Assembly (NCBI GenBank): GCA_017615275.1
Contig: JAGAAO010000034.1
Span: 1-64,000 of the forward strand
DNA: 64,000 nt
Source: Butyrivibrio sp.
GTDB taxonomy: Bacteria > Bacillota > Clostridia > Lachnospirales > Lachnospiraceae
Direction: 5' to 3'
Position 1 is the first letter of the stretch; each line of letters opens with the position of its first letter. Shown in pieces: positions 33,611 to 43,551 of the stretch. The notes under the pieces are model-generated. The model had not been told where the DNA came from. It saw only the letters and a list, made by a program, of their open reading frames with translations, and ran no database searches. A program made the position numbers and the translations under genes.

Positions 33611-35419
33611 TTGACAAAAAAAAGGAAAAAAAGAAGATCCGGCCCCAGTTCAAAAAGGCGAAGAGCCAGATCGAGGAGATCCGGCAGAAGAAGAGCAAGG
33701 AGGGGGTTCAATCCGATAATTCTTGTAATTGCCTTTGTAATTATTTTTGGAGCGGTTTTCGTAGTTAATTGCGGCGATGAAATAAAGTCGCTTGTTTACA
33801 TGCTGACAAGCAGTAAGCAAAAAGCAGATCTTAATAAATATTTCGATATAAAGGGAAAAGATGATGTGGCGATCGTACTCGGTGATGAGTACATAGAGAA
33901 AAGAGCAAAGCTTTGGGACGGAAAATACTACGCAGATATAGAAGTTGTTCGCAATAACCTTAATTCTAAGTTCTATTACAGTAAGGAAGACGGAACATTA
34001 AAATATACAACACCTGATAATATTATTACTGCAAATATAGGTGAGAATTCGTGGGTTGATGCCAAAGGAGGATCGGGTGAAGAGGAGTTCGTTATTGCTA
34101 AAGAGGCAGACGACACTCTTTATGTTGCACTTGATTATGTCAAAAAATACAGCAATTTCTCATATGAAGGATTTAAAGAGCCCAATCATTTGCAGTTAAC
34201 AGCAAGGTGGGATGAACAGGCTGTTGCTGTTATTTCACGAGACACCAATCTTAGAGTAAAAGGCGGTTATAAGAGTGATATTCTCAGAGAACTCAGTAAA
34301 GACGAGGAAGTCGTAATTCTTGAAGAATTTGATAACTGGGTAAGAGTTAAGAGCTCAGATTCGCTCATTGGTTTTGTTGAGAAAAAGAGACTTAGGAATA
34401 AAAGAACCATAAAGCCCGAGCCGGTTGCTGATTATCAGGAACCTGAGTACACAAGGATCAAGAAAGATCAGTTGATTAATCTGGGATTTCATTGTATCGG
34501 AACCGAAGCCGGAAATGATACGCTTACAAATTATCTTGTGGAAACAAAAGGACTTAATGTAATAGCGCCTCAATGGCTCTATATAAAAGATAAAGACGGA
34601 ACTGTCGGAAGTATCGGTTCAGTTGATTATGTTAAGGAAGTGCATGCAGCCGGAAAGGATGTATGGGTTGTTTTTGATGACATCAGAAACCGAGACGGAT
34701 ATAACCTTATGGATCTTCTTCCTTATGCAGATAAAAGATCTAAGATAATAAAAGAAGCGGTGGCACAGGTTACTCTTTTGGGAGCAGACGGCTTGAACCT
34801 TGATTTTGAGAGCATCAATTCCGAAGAAGAATCACAGCCGTTTATTGAGTTTGTAAGAGAATTGTCGATTGCTTGCAGAGCGCAGGGAATTGTTTTTTCC
34901 GTGGATAATTATTATCCCATTTATAATAAGTATATGTGCATAAAGGAACAGGGCGAGGTTGTAGATTACATCATATTGATGGGATATGATGAGCATGTGG
35001 ACAGCAGTCCTGAGCCGGGACCGGTTTCCTCAATAGGTTTTGTTGAGCAGGGAATCGATCTGGTACTTGCCGAAGTTGATTCGTCGAAAGTAATAAATGC
35101 AGTGCCTTTTTATTGCAGGGCATGGGTAAAAGAAAAAACCAAGTATAAAAGCTATGTTAAGCATATGAATGATGTCTCCGAATATATTTCTGCCAATGGA
35201 ATGGAAGTTTCGTGGGATGAAGAAACGGGACAATATTACGGAGAAGGAAAAACAAAGGACGGCAAAGCCTATAAGATCTGGGTAGAAAACGCCGATTCTC
35301 TTTCGAAAAAAATAGAAGTAATGAAAGCTAGAAATCTTGCGGGAATCGCAGAATGGTCGATAGGACAGGAAACAAGCGATGTCTGGGATGTAATCGCAAG
35401 TTATACAGAGGGACAGTAA
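33611..35419 (+). CDS. Second membrane-anchored GH18 wall hydrolase with SH3b domain
   Basis: 602 residues, collinear with the protein encoded just upstream: basic tail, membrane helix (about 33-53), stalk, SH3b (about 205-265) and GH18. The catalytic DGLNLDFE (393-400) is intact. TTG is the likely start, with AGAGGAG 7 nt upstream and no nearby in-frame ATG. The pair arose by tandem duplication and has diverged widely outside the motifs. The ATG/TTG difference and the hairpin between them suggest unequal expression. Its stop is followed within 2 nt by the next gene. Confidence 0.9.
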   Translation: MTKKRKKRRSGPSSKRRRARSRRSGRRRARRGFNPIILVIAFVIIFGAVFVVNCGDEIKSLVYMLTSSKQKADLNKYFDIKGKDDVAIVLGDEYIEKRAKLWDGKYYADIEVVRNNLNSKFYYSKEDGTLKYTTPDNIITANIGENSWVDAKGGSGEEEFVIAKEADDTLYVALDYVKKYSNFSYEGFKEPNHLQLTARWDEQAVAVISRDTNLRVKGGYKSDILRELSKDEEVVILEEFDNWVRVKSSDSLIGFVEKKRLRNKRTIKPEPVADYQEPEYTRIKKDQLINLGFHCIGTEAGNDTLTNYLVETKGLNVIAPQWLYIKDKDGTVGSIGSVDYVKEVHAAGKDVWVVFDDIRNRDGYNLMDLLPYADKRSKIIKEAVAQVTLLGADGLNLDFESINSEEESQPFIEFVRELSIACRAQGIVFSVDNYYPIYNKYMCIKEQGEVVDYIILMGYDEHVDSSPEPGPVSSIGFVEQGIDLVLAEVDSSKVINAVPFYCRAWVKEKTKYKSYVKHMNDVSEYISANGMEVSWDEETGQYYGEGKTKDGKAYKIWVENADSLSKKIEVMKARNLAGIAEWSIGQETSDVWDVIASYTEGQ

Positions 35420-35420
35420 A

Positions 35421-36479
35421 TTGGAAACTGAGCTGGTAGTAATAGATGAGGAAAATATTAATACCGAGGCTGAGAAAGCAATCAATCATGCGGGAGAGAT
35501 AATAAAGCGAGGCGGACTCGTTGCATTTCCGACAGAGACGGTATACGGTCTTGGAGGAGATGCGCTTAATCCCGAATCTTCCAGGAAAATATATGCAGCA
35601 AAGGGAAGACCTTCGGACAATCCTCTTATAGTTCATATTGCAGATACAGAAGATCTTAAATTGATAACAGAGGATGTTTCGGAGACGGCTGTTAAGCTTG
35701 CCAAAGCTTTTTGGCCCGGCCCTCTTACCATGATAATGAATAAGAGTGACAAGGTTCCTTTGGAGACTACAGGTGGACTTGGCACAGTTGCCATAAGAAT
35801 GCCGAATAATAAGATCGCACTTGAACTTATAAAAGCCTCAGGCGGATACATTGCAGCACCGAGTGCCAATACTTCGGGACGTCCCAGTCCTACGGTTGCA
35901 AGATACTGCGTAGAGGATCTAAGTGGTAAGATAGATATGATAATAGACGGCGGTCAGGTAGGAATAGGACTTGAGTCCACGATCGTCGATCTTACATCCG
36001 ATGTTCCAATGATATTAAGACCCGGATATATTACTGCAGATATGATAGAGAAGGTTATTGGCAAAGTCAGTATAGATAAAACTATCATAGACAGTTCTTC
36101 AACGCTTAAGCCCAAGGCGCCCGGAATGAAGTACAAACATTACGCGCCAAAAGGCGTTCTTACAATAGTAAGCGGTCCGCAGGACAAAGTGGTTGAATTT
36201 ATCAATGCAGAAACCGAAAAAGCCAAGGCTGAAGGTAAGAAATGCGGAGTAATAGGAACCGATTCGACAATAACATTGTATAAAGCAGATACGATAAAGA
36301 ATCTCGGAAAAAGAGATGATGAAAACGCAATTGCTCATGAACTTTTCAAAGCGCTGAGGGAATTTGACGATGAAGGCATAGATGTCATGTTTTCAGAATC
36401 ATTTGATGACAGCGGAATCGGAATGGCAATTATGAACAGGTTATTAAAGGCTGCGGGACATAATGTTATAGTCTTATAA
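35421..36479 (+). CDS. ywlC: Threonylcarbamoyl-AMP synthase (Sua5/YwlC)
   Basis: 352 residues, the long Sua5 form. The N-terminal YrdC domain (about 15-215) contains GGLVAFPTETVYGLGGDAL, KGRPSDNPLIVHI and SANTSGRPSPT. A linker and the C-terminal Sua5 domain (about 240-350) follow. It makes threonylcarbamoyl-AMP from Thr, bicarbonate and ATP for the t6A37 modification of ANN-reading tRNAs. It starts with TTG 1 nt after the GH18 stop, with GAGGG within the previous gene, so translation is probably coupled. Confidence 0.95.
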   Translation: METELVVIDEENINTEAEKAINHAGEIIKRGGLVAFPTETVYGLGGDALNPESSRKIYAAKGRPSDNPLIVHIADTEDLKLITEDVSETAVKLAKAFWPGPLTMIMNKSDKVPLETTGGLGTVAIRMPNNKIALELIKASGGYIAAPSANTSGRPSPTVARYCVEDLSGKIDMIIDGGQVGIGLESTIVDLTSDVPMILRPGYITADMIEKVIGKVSIDKTIIDSSSTLKPKAPGMKYKHYAPKGVLTIVSGPQDKVVEFINAETEKAKAEGKKCGVIGTDSTITLYKADTIKNLGKRDDENAIAHELFKALREFDDEGIDVMFSESFDDSGIGMAIMNRLLKAAGHNVIVL

Positions 36480-36515
36480 AGGATTTGTATTATAATATGA
36501 AAAGAGGAAACAGGC

Positions 36516-36944
36516 ATGATAGCGATTGGATGTGACCATGGTGGATTTATTCTGAAAGAAGCAGTAAAAGAACATTTGCAGAAGAGGGGATTTGAAGTAA
36601 AGGATTTTGGCACAAACAGCAAAGAATCCTGTGATTACCCTGATTTCGGCAGAGCTGCGGCGCAGGCGGTAGCAGCCGGAGAATGTGAAAAGGGTATAGT
36701 TATCTGTACTACCGGAATCGGTATTTCAATTGTGGCTAACAAAGTCAAAGGAATAAGATGCGCTCTTTGTTCCGAGACTACATCAGCCAGACTTACCAGA
36801 GAACACAATGATGCAAATATGCTTGCTATGGGAGCGGGACTCATTGGAGAGATCGCTGCCCTTGAGATAGTTGACACGTTTCTTGATACAGAGTTTTCAG
36901 GTCTTGAGAAACACAGTCGCAGAATATCAAAAATTGAAGAATAA
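36516..36944 (+). CDS. rpiB: Ribose-5-phosphate isomerase B
   Basis: 142 residues. MIAIGCDHGGFILKEAVKEHL and the active-site strand GIVICTTGIGISIVANKVKGIRCA (cysteine base in ICTTG), plus EHNDANMLAMGAG, mark the RpiB/LacAB family. It interconverts ribose 5-P and ribulose 5-P. AGAGGAAACAGGC precedes the ATG. It sits in the Firmicute ywlC-rpiB-upp-comEB order. Confidence 0.96.
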   Translation: MIAIGCDHGGFILKEAVKEHLQKRGFEVKDFGTNSKESCDYPDFGRAAAQAVAAGECEKGIVICTTGIGISIVANKVKGIRCALCSETTSARLTREHNDANMLAMGAGLIGEIAALEIVDTFLDTEFSGLEKHSRRISKIEE

Positions 36945-36971
36945 TATAAATGTTTCGCTAAGGAGGAAAGT

Positions 36972-37601
36972 ATGGGTAAAGTTGTTATAATGGATCACCC
37001 TTTGATCCGACACAAGATTGGGTATATCAGGCGAATTGACACGGGGACTAAGGACTTTAGACAGACGATCAGTGAGATAGCAATGCTCATATGTTACGAA
37101 GCCACAAGGGGACTTCAGCTCCATGATGTTGAGATAGAAACACCCATTTGCAAAACAACCGTCAAGGAACTTAAGGGCAGAAAACTCTGCGTAGTTCCTA
37201 TTTTGAGAGCAGGTCTCGGAATGGTTGACGGTATGCTTGCACTTATACCTGCGGCAAAAGTCGGACATATTGGTCTTTACAGAGACCCTGAGACGCTTAA
37301 GCCGGTCGAATATTACTGTAAGATGCCTGCAGATGTTTCTGAAAGAGAGATATTTGTGGTTGATCCTATGCTTGCTACGGGAGGATCTTCGGTAGCGGCA
37401 ATAAATATGCTTAAAGAAAAAGGATGCAAACATATTCATTTTATGTGCATAATCGCTGCACCCGAGGGACTTAAAGCAATGCAGGAAGCACATCCTGACG
37501 TTGATATCTATGTGGGAGCTTTGGATGAGAAGCTTAATGAGCACGGATATATCGTTCCCGGACTCGGAGATGCCGGTGACAGGATCTTCGGAACCAAGTA
37601 A
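36972..37601 (+). CDS. upp: Uracil phosphoribosyltransferase
   Basis: 209 residues, normal length. The PRPP-binding loop [12 protein letters not shown], the early [14 protein letters not shown] and the C-terminal [13 protein letters not shown] are diagnostic. It salvages uracil to UMP with PRPP. TAAGGAGGAAAGT precedes the ATG. Ten nt separate it from the dCMP deaminase gene. Confidence 0.98.
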   Translation: MGKVVIMDHPLIRHKIGYIRRIDTGTKDFRQTISEIAMLICYEATRGLQLHDVEIETPICKTTVKELKGRKLCVVPILRAGLGMVDGMLALIPAAKVGHIGLYRDPETLKPVEYYCKMPADVSEREIFVVDPMLATGGSSVAAINMLKEKGCKHIHFMCIIAAPEGLKAMQEAHPDVDIYVGALDEKLNEHGYIVPGLGDAGDRIFGTK

Positions 37602-37610
37602 GGAGCGGAC

Positions 37611-38093
37611 ATGAAAAGAGAAGACTATATATCATGGGATGAGTATTTCATGGGAGTTGCCAAGCTTGCGGCGATGAGATCGAAAGATCCGAATACACAG
37701 GTGGGCAGCTGCATAGTCAGTGAGGATAACAATATCCTTTCCATGGGATACAACGGTTTCCCAAAGGGATGTTCCGATGAGGATTTCCCCTGGGAACGCG
37801 ACGGGGAAGACGAGTTGTCTACGAAGTATCCCTTTGTTACACACAGCGAGCTCAATGCTATTTTGAATTACAGAGGCGGGAGTTTGGTTGGTTCCAAACT
37901 TTATGTATCTCTTTTTCCTTGCAATGAATGTGCCAAGGCAATTATTCAGGCAGGGATCAAAACGGTCGTTTATGATAGTGACAAGTATGATTCCTCTGCA
38001 TCAACAAGAGCATCCAAGAAGATGTTTGATGCAGCCGGCGTAAGATATTACAAATACGAACGCAGTGGAAGAAATATTAAGATTACCATATAA
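37611..38093 (+). CDS. comEB: dCMP deaminase (ComEB-like)
   Basis: 160 residues. Zinc deaminase motifs: HSELNAI (His ligand and catalytic Glu) and PCNECAKAI (two Cys ligands). A second metal site is suggested by PNTQVGSCIVSEDN and the early Cys. It deaminates dCMP to dUMP for thymidylate synthesis. The neighbouring upp makes this a pyrimidine-salvage block. Confidence 0.95.
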   Translation: MKREDYISWDEYFMGVAKLAAMRSKDPNTQVGSCIVSEDNNILSMGYNGFPKGCSDEDFPWERDGEDELSTKYPFVTHSELNAILNYRGGSLVGSKLYVSLFPCNECAKAIIQAGIKTVVYDSDKYDSSASTRASKKMFDAAGVRYYKYERSGRNIKITI

Positions 38094-38105
38094 TTAAACC
38101 GGAAT

Positions 38106-39302
38106 ATGAAAAAAACAGGGGTTAGGGGTAAGGTAACTAAACAGTTAGGTATGCTCTTTTCTCTTACGGCATCGCTAATGGCAGTGATCGTGCTGGCGCT
38201 TTCGATGTCGATCTTTTCGTATGCAACTGAAACTACCAAAAAGCAGCTTCAAGATGCGAAGGAAAAAAAATCCCGGTCGCAGAATGAATTAAACAGTACC
38301 AAAGAAAACATTGCGGAGATGAATGAAGAAAAGTCATCTTTGCAAGGACAGCTCGATACGCTCAACACGCAGCTCAGTGAAGTCAGCAATAATCTTGAGC
38401 AGATCGAAGAACAGATAGGAAGTAAAGAAAACGAGATAGAAAACACATTGGCAGAACTTGAAGCTGCCAGACAGACAGAAGAACAGCAATACGAATCCAT
38501 GAAAAAGCGTGTTCAGTATATTTATGAGCAACAGAACTTCATGTTGATAGACATGCTATTTAATTTCGGAAGTTTTGCCGATTTCCTTAATCAGAATCAG
38601 TACATAGAAAAGCTTTCCGAATATGATAGAAAAAAGTTTTTGGAATATATTCAGACCAGAGAATATATCGAGGAAAAAGAGGCAACGCTTGAGGTTGAGA
38701 AGGTACAGCTTGATGAGTATCATACCAAACAACAGGCTGAACAGAGCAGAGTGTCGGGACTTGTAAGCCAGACCTCGGGAACCATCAAGCAGTATGCCAA
38801 TGACATCTCCGATGCGCAGTCAAAGGCAGAAGAACTTGAAGCGCAGATAAAAGCTCAGGATGAAGATATAAAGAAGCTCGAGGAAAAACTTGCCGAGGAG
38901 ATGAGATTGTCAAAATTGGCGGCATCATCTGCATGGCGAGATATTTCGGAAGTGTCTTTTGCAGAGGGAGACAGATATCTGCTTGCAAATCTTATATACT
39001 GCGAGGCCGGTGCGGAACCCTACGAGGGTAAAGTCGCCGTAGGCGCCGTTGTAATAAACAGGGTGCTGAGTTCGGTGTATCCGGATACTGTAGTGGGAGT
39101 TATTTATCAGAACAGGCAGTTTTCACCTGTTGCGAGCGGAAGACTTGCTCTTGCACTTGCTGAGGGCAAAGCTACAGAATCATGCTTTCAGGCAGCCGAT
39201 GAAGCCATGAAAGGCTATTCTAACGTAGGAAATTGTGTATACTTCAGAACTCCTATCCCGGGATTGTCGGGAAGGAATATAGGCGGACATGTATTCTATT
39301 GA
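38106..39302 (+). CDS. Secreted coiled-coil protein with SleB/CwlJ cell-wall hydrolase domain
   Basis: 398 residues. A basic N-terminus and a hydrophobic segment (about 14-42) serve as signal peptide or anchor. A long PcsB-like coiled coil (about 45-275) is followed by a Hydrolase_2 (SleB/CwlJ) domain (about 290-398) starting FAEGDRYLLANLIYCEAG, with the conserved early Glu, and ending GRNIGGHVFY. This resembles PcsB-type proteins whose coiled coil responds to FtsEX, but with a SleB rather than CHAP domain. Its stop overlaps the stop region of the convergent DUF402 gene by 7 nt. Confidence 0.9.
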   Translation: MKKTGVRGKVTKQLGMLFSLTASLMAVIVLALSMSIFSYATETTKKQLQDAKEKKSRSQNELNSTKENIAEMNEEKSSLQGQLDTLNTQLSEVSNNLEQIEEQIGSKENEIENTLAELEAARQTEEQQYESMKKRVQYIYEQQNFMLIDMLFNFGSFADFLNQNQYIEKLSEYDRKKFLEYIQTREYIEEKEATLEVEKVQLDEYHTKQQAEQSRVSGLVSQTSGTIKQYANDISDAQSKAEELEAQIKAQDEDIKKLEEKLAEEMRLSKLAASSAWRDISEVSFAEGDRYLLANLIYCEAGAEPYEGKVAVGAVVINRVLSSVYPDTVVGVIYQNRQFSPVASGRLALALAEGKATESCFQAADEAMKGYSNVGNCVYFRTPIPGLSGRNIGGHVFY

Positions 39303-39787
39303 TTTTGCTCGTCAATGAGCTTTTCAATGGGAGCGGTCAGAGAAGTAATACCGTTTTCGTAGATTTCGTTGAGGAGTCTGTTCAAGGAGAGCAGGCTCTT
39401 TTTGAGCAAAGACTCGTCGATAAGTCTTTTTTCATAAGCTTCGGATAACTCGTCGAGATCTACAACCTTCATAAAGCCATCGGGATAAATCTTGACATCA
39501 GCAAGAAGGTCGATGACGGTAAGAATGTTTGATTGCGGATCGCGGTCGTAGGTGACTATGTCAAAATACCAACACAAAAGAGAGTTGTCAGCTTTTATAA
39601 ATTTGCTGATCTTATAGCCCTCTTTGAGGTAGTAGCAGGAATATCCCCTGCTGAGGTCGCACCTCGACTTGAGAGCTTTCCACTCGGTTACGATAACTGA
39701 GTCGTCGAGTTTAAGAATGACATCGTCTTTAAGCTCGATACACTCATCAGGTATGAAACGTTTTCGATATAGAACAGGATAAGCCAT
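39296..39787 (-). CDS. DUF402 protein (YgaC/FomD-like)
   Basis: 163 residues. The ATG at 39787 has AAAGGAAA upstream; the in-frame ATG 15 nt before it has no such signal. The KFIKADNSLLCWYFDIVTYDR and LTVIDLLADVKIYPDG strings match the DUF402 barrel, with Asp residues that bind divalent metal in nucleoside-diphosphate hydrolases of this family (Ntdp, FomD). A nucleotide diphosphatase role is plausible but not shown. It converges on and overlaps the SleB-like gene by 7 nt. Confidence 0.88.
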   Translation of the reverse strand: MAYPVLYRKRFIPDECIELKDDVILKLDDSVIVTEWKALKSRCDLSRGYSCYYLKEGYKISKFIKADNSLLCWYFDIVTYDRDPQSNILTVIDLLADVKIYPDGFMKVVDLDELSEAYEKRLIDESLLKKSLLSLNRLLNEIYENGITSLTAPIEKLIDEQNQ

Positions 39788-39854
39788 ATTTTTCCTTTCC
39801 ATATTGATGTTTATATTATGAAAATATTACTATTATTAAATTTGAAAGTCAATT

Positions 39855-42464
39855 ATGCGTGACAATACTATCAAAAAAACAATCATAAAAATTGCATACT
39901 TTATTGTAGTGTTCGTTATAGCTCTTTTTGTTGTGGGTAAATTATCCAACAAGGACAACGCAGATATGACTGCAAAGATGCCACCGGCAACTTTGCCCAT
40001 AATATCTGTATCAAGTAACGGCGTTGCAGTAAATCCGCTTCACGGCTATCTTTCTGAAGTCGATCCCAGTTACATCAGAGGAACGGTATGGCCTATCAGT
40101 GTCGACAGAAAAATGTCTTTTTCCATTAACACTTACGGACAGAATGTATGGAACATAGGCTATGAAGTGAGAAGCATAGACGGCAAGAATCTTGTTGAGA
40201 ATGCAGAACTTTCTGACTATAAAGAGAAAGACGGAGTTTTGAATTGTAATATTCAGCTCAAAGATCTTATCGTTCAGGGCAGGGAGTACATGCTTGTCAT
40301 TAAGATGGATACAGACAACGGAGTTGCCAGATATTACACCAGGGTTGTATGGACCACTGATGAAAACAGATATTATATCGACGAAGAAATCGATTTTATC
40401 CAGAAGTTTTCGGGTGCTACATTTATCAAAGATGCCGCAAAAGAAAACCACAAGAAATATTGTGAGTATAAAGGCGATAAGAAGGACACTGTTTCTTTCG
40501 ATAAGGTAGATATTAAGAGCAATTTTGAGTCATTTTCGTGGTATGGTCTTAAGATCGCAAATCATACGGCGCCACAGGTCTATGTCACTGATATTCACGG
40601 ATCGACGGGATGCTTTAAATTGCAGTACAGAGTGACTATAAATGACGACGAGCTCGGCGGAGATTATAACGTTACCGAATGCTACAGAGTAAAGTACAAT
40701 CAGAAAAAGATGCAGCTCTTAAATTATGAGCGTACAATGAATTACATTTTTGATCCGAATGAATATAAGATTGAAAAGAATGTGATCTCACTTGGAATAT
40801 GTGATCCGTCATTTGAATTAAAAGAAAATAATGACGGAAGCTCTTTTGCATTTGTAAATGAGGGAAGGCTGTTTTCATACAATAACAATGACAAGAAGCT
40901 CGCATATATCTTTGGATTCTATGATGATTACAATGACGACGCCAGATCCAGATGGGATAACAGTTTTATCAAAGTGCTGAATATCAACGAAGGCGGCGAT
41001 GTGCGATTTGCGGTTTCGGGATATATGAATAGAGGAATTCACGAAGGAAAAGTCGGAATAGTTGTATATGATTACAATGCGGCTTTGAATTCTGTTGAAG
41101 AACAGGCATTTATCGGATGTAATCAATCTGCTGAGATCCTGAACGGCTATGTGGATACGCTTGCATATGCGAACGGCAGCGATATCTTTTATACAATGAT
41201 GGATCAGAACATTTATGAGGTCAATCTGTCGGATAAGACAGCGAAGGCAGTTGCCGATATCGGATCGGGTTCATACAAGGTTTCGGAATCGAAGGAGATC
41301 ATAGCTTGGCAAAGTGACGACCATAAGCAGGTTGATATCCTGAATTTGAGCACCGGCGCTAAGACCAAGGTTCCTGCAGAAAACGGAGACGATATAGTGG
41401 CGCTTTGTTTCGCGGGAGAAGATATTGTAACCGGATTGGTTCATGAAGCAGATGTTGCGAAAGATACTATGGGTAATGAAATTTATCCCATATATAAGAT
41501 AGTTATCCGAGATAAGAACGGTGAAAACATGCGTGAGTATGATAAGAGCTCGGAGGGAATATATGAAACGGATGCAGAATCAACCAATGAAAATATCTTC
41601 CTGACGCGTGTTGTCAAAAATGCGAATGGTGCATTTGAGAGCACAACCGGCGATATTTTGCAGAATTCACTTGAGAAGATTGAGGGAAAGAACACTGTAA
41701 CACAAGAAACAAGGACATTGTCAGGCGGTGAGGCTAACGGAAAATCCGATTCCAAAGAAAGCCTAAGCATGAAAGTCGTTCATATAAATACGGACGGTGA
41801 CATAGGAACTAAGCTTAGGGTTCTTTCACCCAATCAGGTATTGTTTGAGGATAAAAGAGACGTCGAAGTTGAATCTGAAAGAGACGTTGAGAAAAATTCT
41901 TTTTACTATGTATATGACATTGCAGGTAAAGTAAAGATATTTGCCGATCCTGCAAAGGCAGTTATAGATGCCCACGGGAAAGCCGGTGTTGTTATGGGAG
42001 ATAAGAATAATTATATCTGGTATGCAGGTGTTTATAATTATTATCAGCTCCAGACAATAATAAAGATGGCGGATTCGTATGAGGGCAAAGGCACAAAGAG
42101 TTCTGTTACGACATGTCTCGATCTTATTTTGAAGTATAACGGAGTAGACAGAGATGTAGACTCACTTCTTAAGGGCGGACAGAGCGTTGCGGACGTTTTG
42201 AGCACTTCAATGCCGACTGCGGATGTGCTTGATATGGACGGTTGTTCGCTTGATTCGGTTAAGTACTACATTGTAAAAGACATACCTGTCATGGCACTTT
42301 TGAATAATGATGAAGCTTTGTTGATACTTGGATTTGATGAAAAGAATTATATTCTTATGGATCCGAATACAGGAAAGGCTTATAAAAAAGGCAAAAGTGA
42401 AGCGGCAGATATGTTTGAGGAAAATGGAAATCATTTTATCACTTATATACCGGAGGAAAAATAA
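39855..42464 (+). CDS. Large membrane-anchored extracytoplasmic protein with beta-propeller-like region and C39-like fold
   Basis: 869 residues. One N-terminal helix (about 9-28) anchors it, and the rest is probably outside. The region 60-350 has no recognised domain. Residues 350-590 show short beta-repeats like a propeller (RLFSYNNNDKKLAYIFGFYDD; NIYEVNLSDKTAKAVADIG). The C-terminal 130 residues resemble the C39-like peptidase fold (VTTCLDLILKYNG; IPVMALLNNDEALLILGFD; ILMDPNTGKAY). The expected catalytic Cys and His positions appear to hold Ser and Glu, so it is probably inactive. Function is unknown. A ribosome binding site is not obvious. Confidence 0.75.
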   Translation: MRDNTIKKTIIKIAYFIVVFVIALFVVGKLSNKDNADMTAKMPPATLPIISVSSNGVAVNPLHGYLSEVDPSYIRGTVWPISVDRKMSFSINTYGQNVWNIGYEVRSIDGKNLVENAELSDYKEKDGVLNCNIQLKDLIVQGREYMLVIKMDTDNGVARYYTRVVWTTDENRYYIDEEIDFIQKFSGATFIKDAAKENHKKYCEYKGDKKDTVSFDKVDIKSNFESFSWYGLKIANHTAPQVYVTDIHGSTGCFKLQYRVTINDDELGGDYNVTECYRVKYNQKKMQLLNYERTMNYIFDPNEYKIEKNVISLGICDPSFELKENNDGSSFAFVNEGRLFSYNNNDKKLAYIFGFYDDYNDDARSRWDNSFIKVLNINEGGDVRFAVSGYMNRGIHEGKVGIVVYDYNAALNSVEEQAFIGCNQSAEILNGYVDTLAYANGSDIFYTMMDQNIYEVNLSDKTAKAVADIGSGSYKVSESKEIIAWQSDDHKQVDILNLSTGAKTKVPAENGDDIVALCFAGEDIVTGLVHEADVAKDTMGNEIYPIYKIVIRDKNGENMREYDKSSEGIYETDAESTNENIFLTRVVKNANGAFESTTGDILQNSLEKIEGKNTVTQETRTLSGGEANGKSDSKESLSMKVVHINTDGDIGTKLRVLSPNQVLFEDKRDVEVESERDVEKNSFYYVYDIAGKVKIFADPAKAVIDAHGKAGVVMGDKNNYIWYAGVYNYYQLQTIIKMADSYEGKGTKSSVTTCLDLILKYNGVDRDVDSLLKGGQSVADVLSTSMPTADVLDMDGCSLDSVKYYIVKDIPVMALLNNDEALLILGFDEKNYILMDPNTGKAYKKGKSEAADMFEENGNHFITYIPEEK

Positions 42465-42589
42465 ATGAAGAGATTTTAGTTCACACACATCAAAAGTTAA
42501 TAATTTAATTACTAGGAAAGGAATATAATAAGACGGAAAAGATAAGGTAATCTATTAAGTATTACTATCTGGTTTTTTTATTTATCAAC

Positions 42590-43480
42590 ATGAAGAAGAT
42601 TGCCAACAGACTTAAGTACTATTTATTATTAGCAACATTTGTATGCATTACCCTGATCACAATTAACAACGAATCACTGGAAGGTAATGCAAACGAAGAA
42701 GTAATCGAGGAAGGAACTCAGTCCACAGAATACTCGGGAGACGCCTCGATAGAAGTAAACGGTAATAAACCTACATTTACCGAAGACGAAATTGTCGATG
42801 ATTCATATGAAGAGTATGGAGATTTAGACGAACTCGGAAGATGCACCGTAGCATACGCCTGCGTTGGAAAAGACTTGATGCCGACCGAGAAGAGAGGTTC
42901 GATCGAGGCAGTAAAACCTACAGGCTGGGAGCAGAAGAAATATCCGGGAATAATTGATTCAAATCCGCCTTATTTATATAACAGGTGTCATCTCATAGGC
43001 TATCAGCTTACGGGGGAAAATGACAATAAAAAGAATCTGGTGACTGGAACCAGATATATGAACATGGATGGAATGCTCAGATATGAAAACAGTGTCACAT
43101 CATATGTAAAAGAGACGGGAAACCATGTCATGTACCGGGTAACGCCGGATTTTAAAGGGGATAATCTTGTATGTAACGGAGTCAATATAGAAGCACTGTC
43201 TGTAGAGGACGGTGGCGAAGGAATCTGTTTTAATGTGTATTGCTACAATGTCCAACCGGGAGTAAAGATTCATTACAGCGACGGCACAAGTGAGCTTGAC
43301 CGCGATTATCAGGCTAATCTTGATTGGACGTACATAGCAAACAAATACAGCAAGAAATTCCACGATCCTGAGTGTGAACTTGTAGCAGATATGAAAACAA
43401 ATAATCTGAAGTTCCTAAGCGGAACAAGAGAAGAGGTTATAGCGCAAGGATATGAGCCTTGCACAGAATGTAATCCATAA
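42590..43480 (+). CDS. Secreted DNA/RNA non-specific endonuclease (EndA/NucA-like)
   Basis: 296 residues. A signal anchor (about 9-28) is followed by an acidic linker and the nuclease domain (about 85-230). The active-site segment YNRCHLIGYQLTGEN, with KNLVTGTRYMN following, is the Firmicute variant of DRGH (His is the general base, Asn binds Mg). The last 50 residues (KYSKKFHDPECELVADM, then EPCTECNP) form a separate Cys/His module common at the end of such nucleases. Likely roles are DNA scavenging or uptake. No Shine-Dalgarno precedes the ATG, so translation may be weak. Confidence 0.9.
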   Translation: MKKIANRLKYYLLLATFVCITLITINNESLEGNANEEVIEEGTQSTEYSGDASIEVNGNKPTFTEDEIVDDSYEEYGDLDELGRCTVAYACVGKDLMPTEKRGSIEAVKPTGWEQKKYPGIIDSNPPYLYNRCHLIGYQLTGENDNKKNLVTGTRYMNMDGMLRYENSVTSYVKETGNHVMYRVTPDFKGDNLVCNGVNIEALSVEDGGEGICFNVYCYNVQPGVKIHYSDGTSELDRDYQANLDWTYIANKYSKKFHDPECELVADMKTNNLKFLSGTREEVIAQGYEPCTECNP

Positions 43481-43484
43481 AAAG

Positions 43485-43533
43485 CAAAAACGGTAGCTTA
43501 CAGTGGTTATCCACAGTAAGTTACCGCTTTTTT
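43485..43533 (+). terminator. Strong terminator after the nuclease gene
   Basis: AACGGTAgCTTACaGTGG pairs with CCACaGTAAGtTACCG and is followed by a T-run. The loop happens to contain TTATCCACA, a DnaA-box match. Confidence 0.92.
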
Positions 43534-43551
43534 CTTAAGTAGAGTATTTTA

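Noticed and set aside
43507-43515. Perfect DnaA box TTATCCACA
   Set aside because: It lies in the loop and inner stem of a strong terminator, is isolated, and is explained by the stem sequence.
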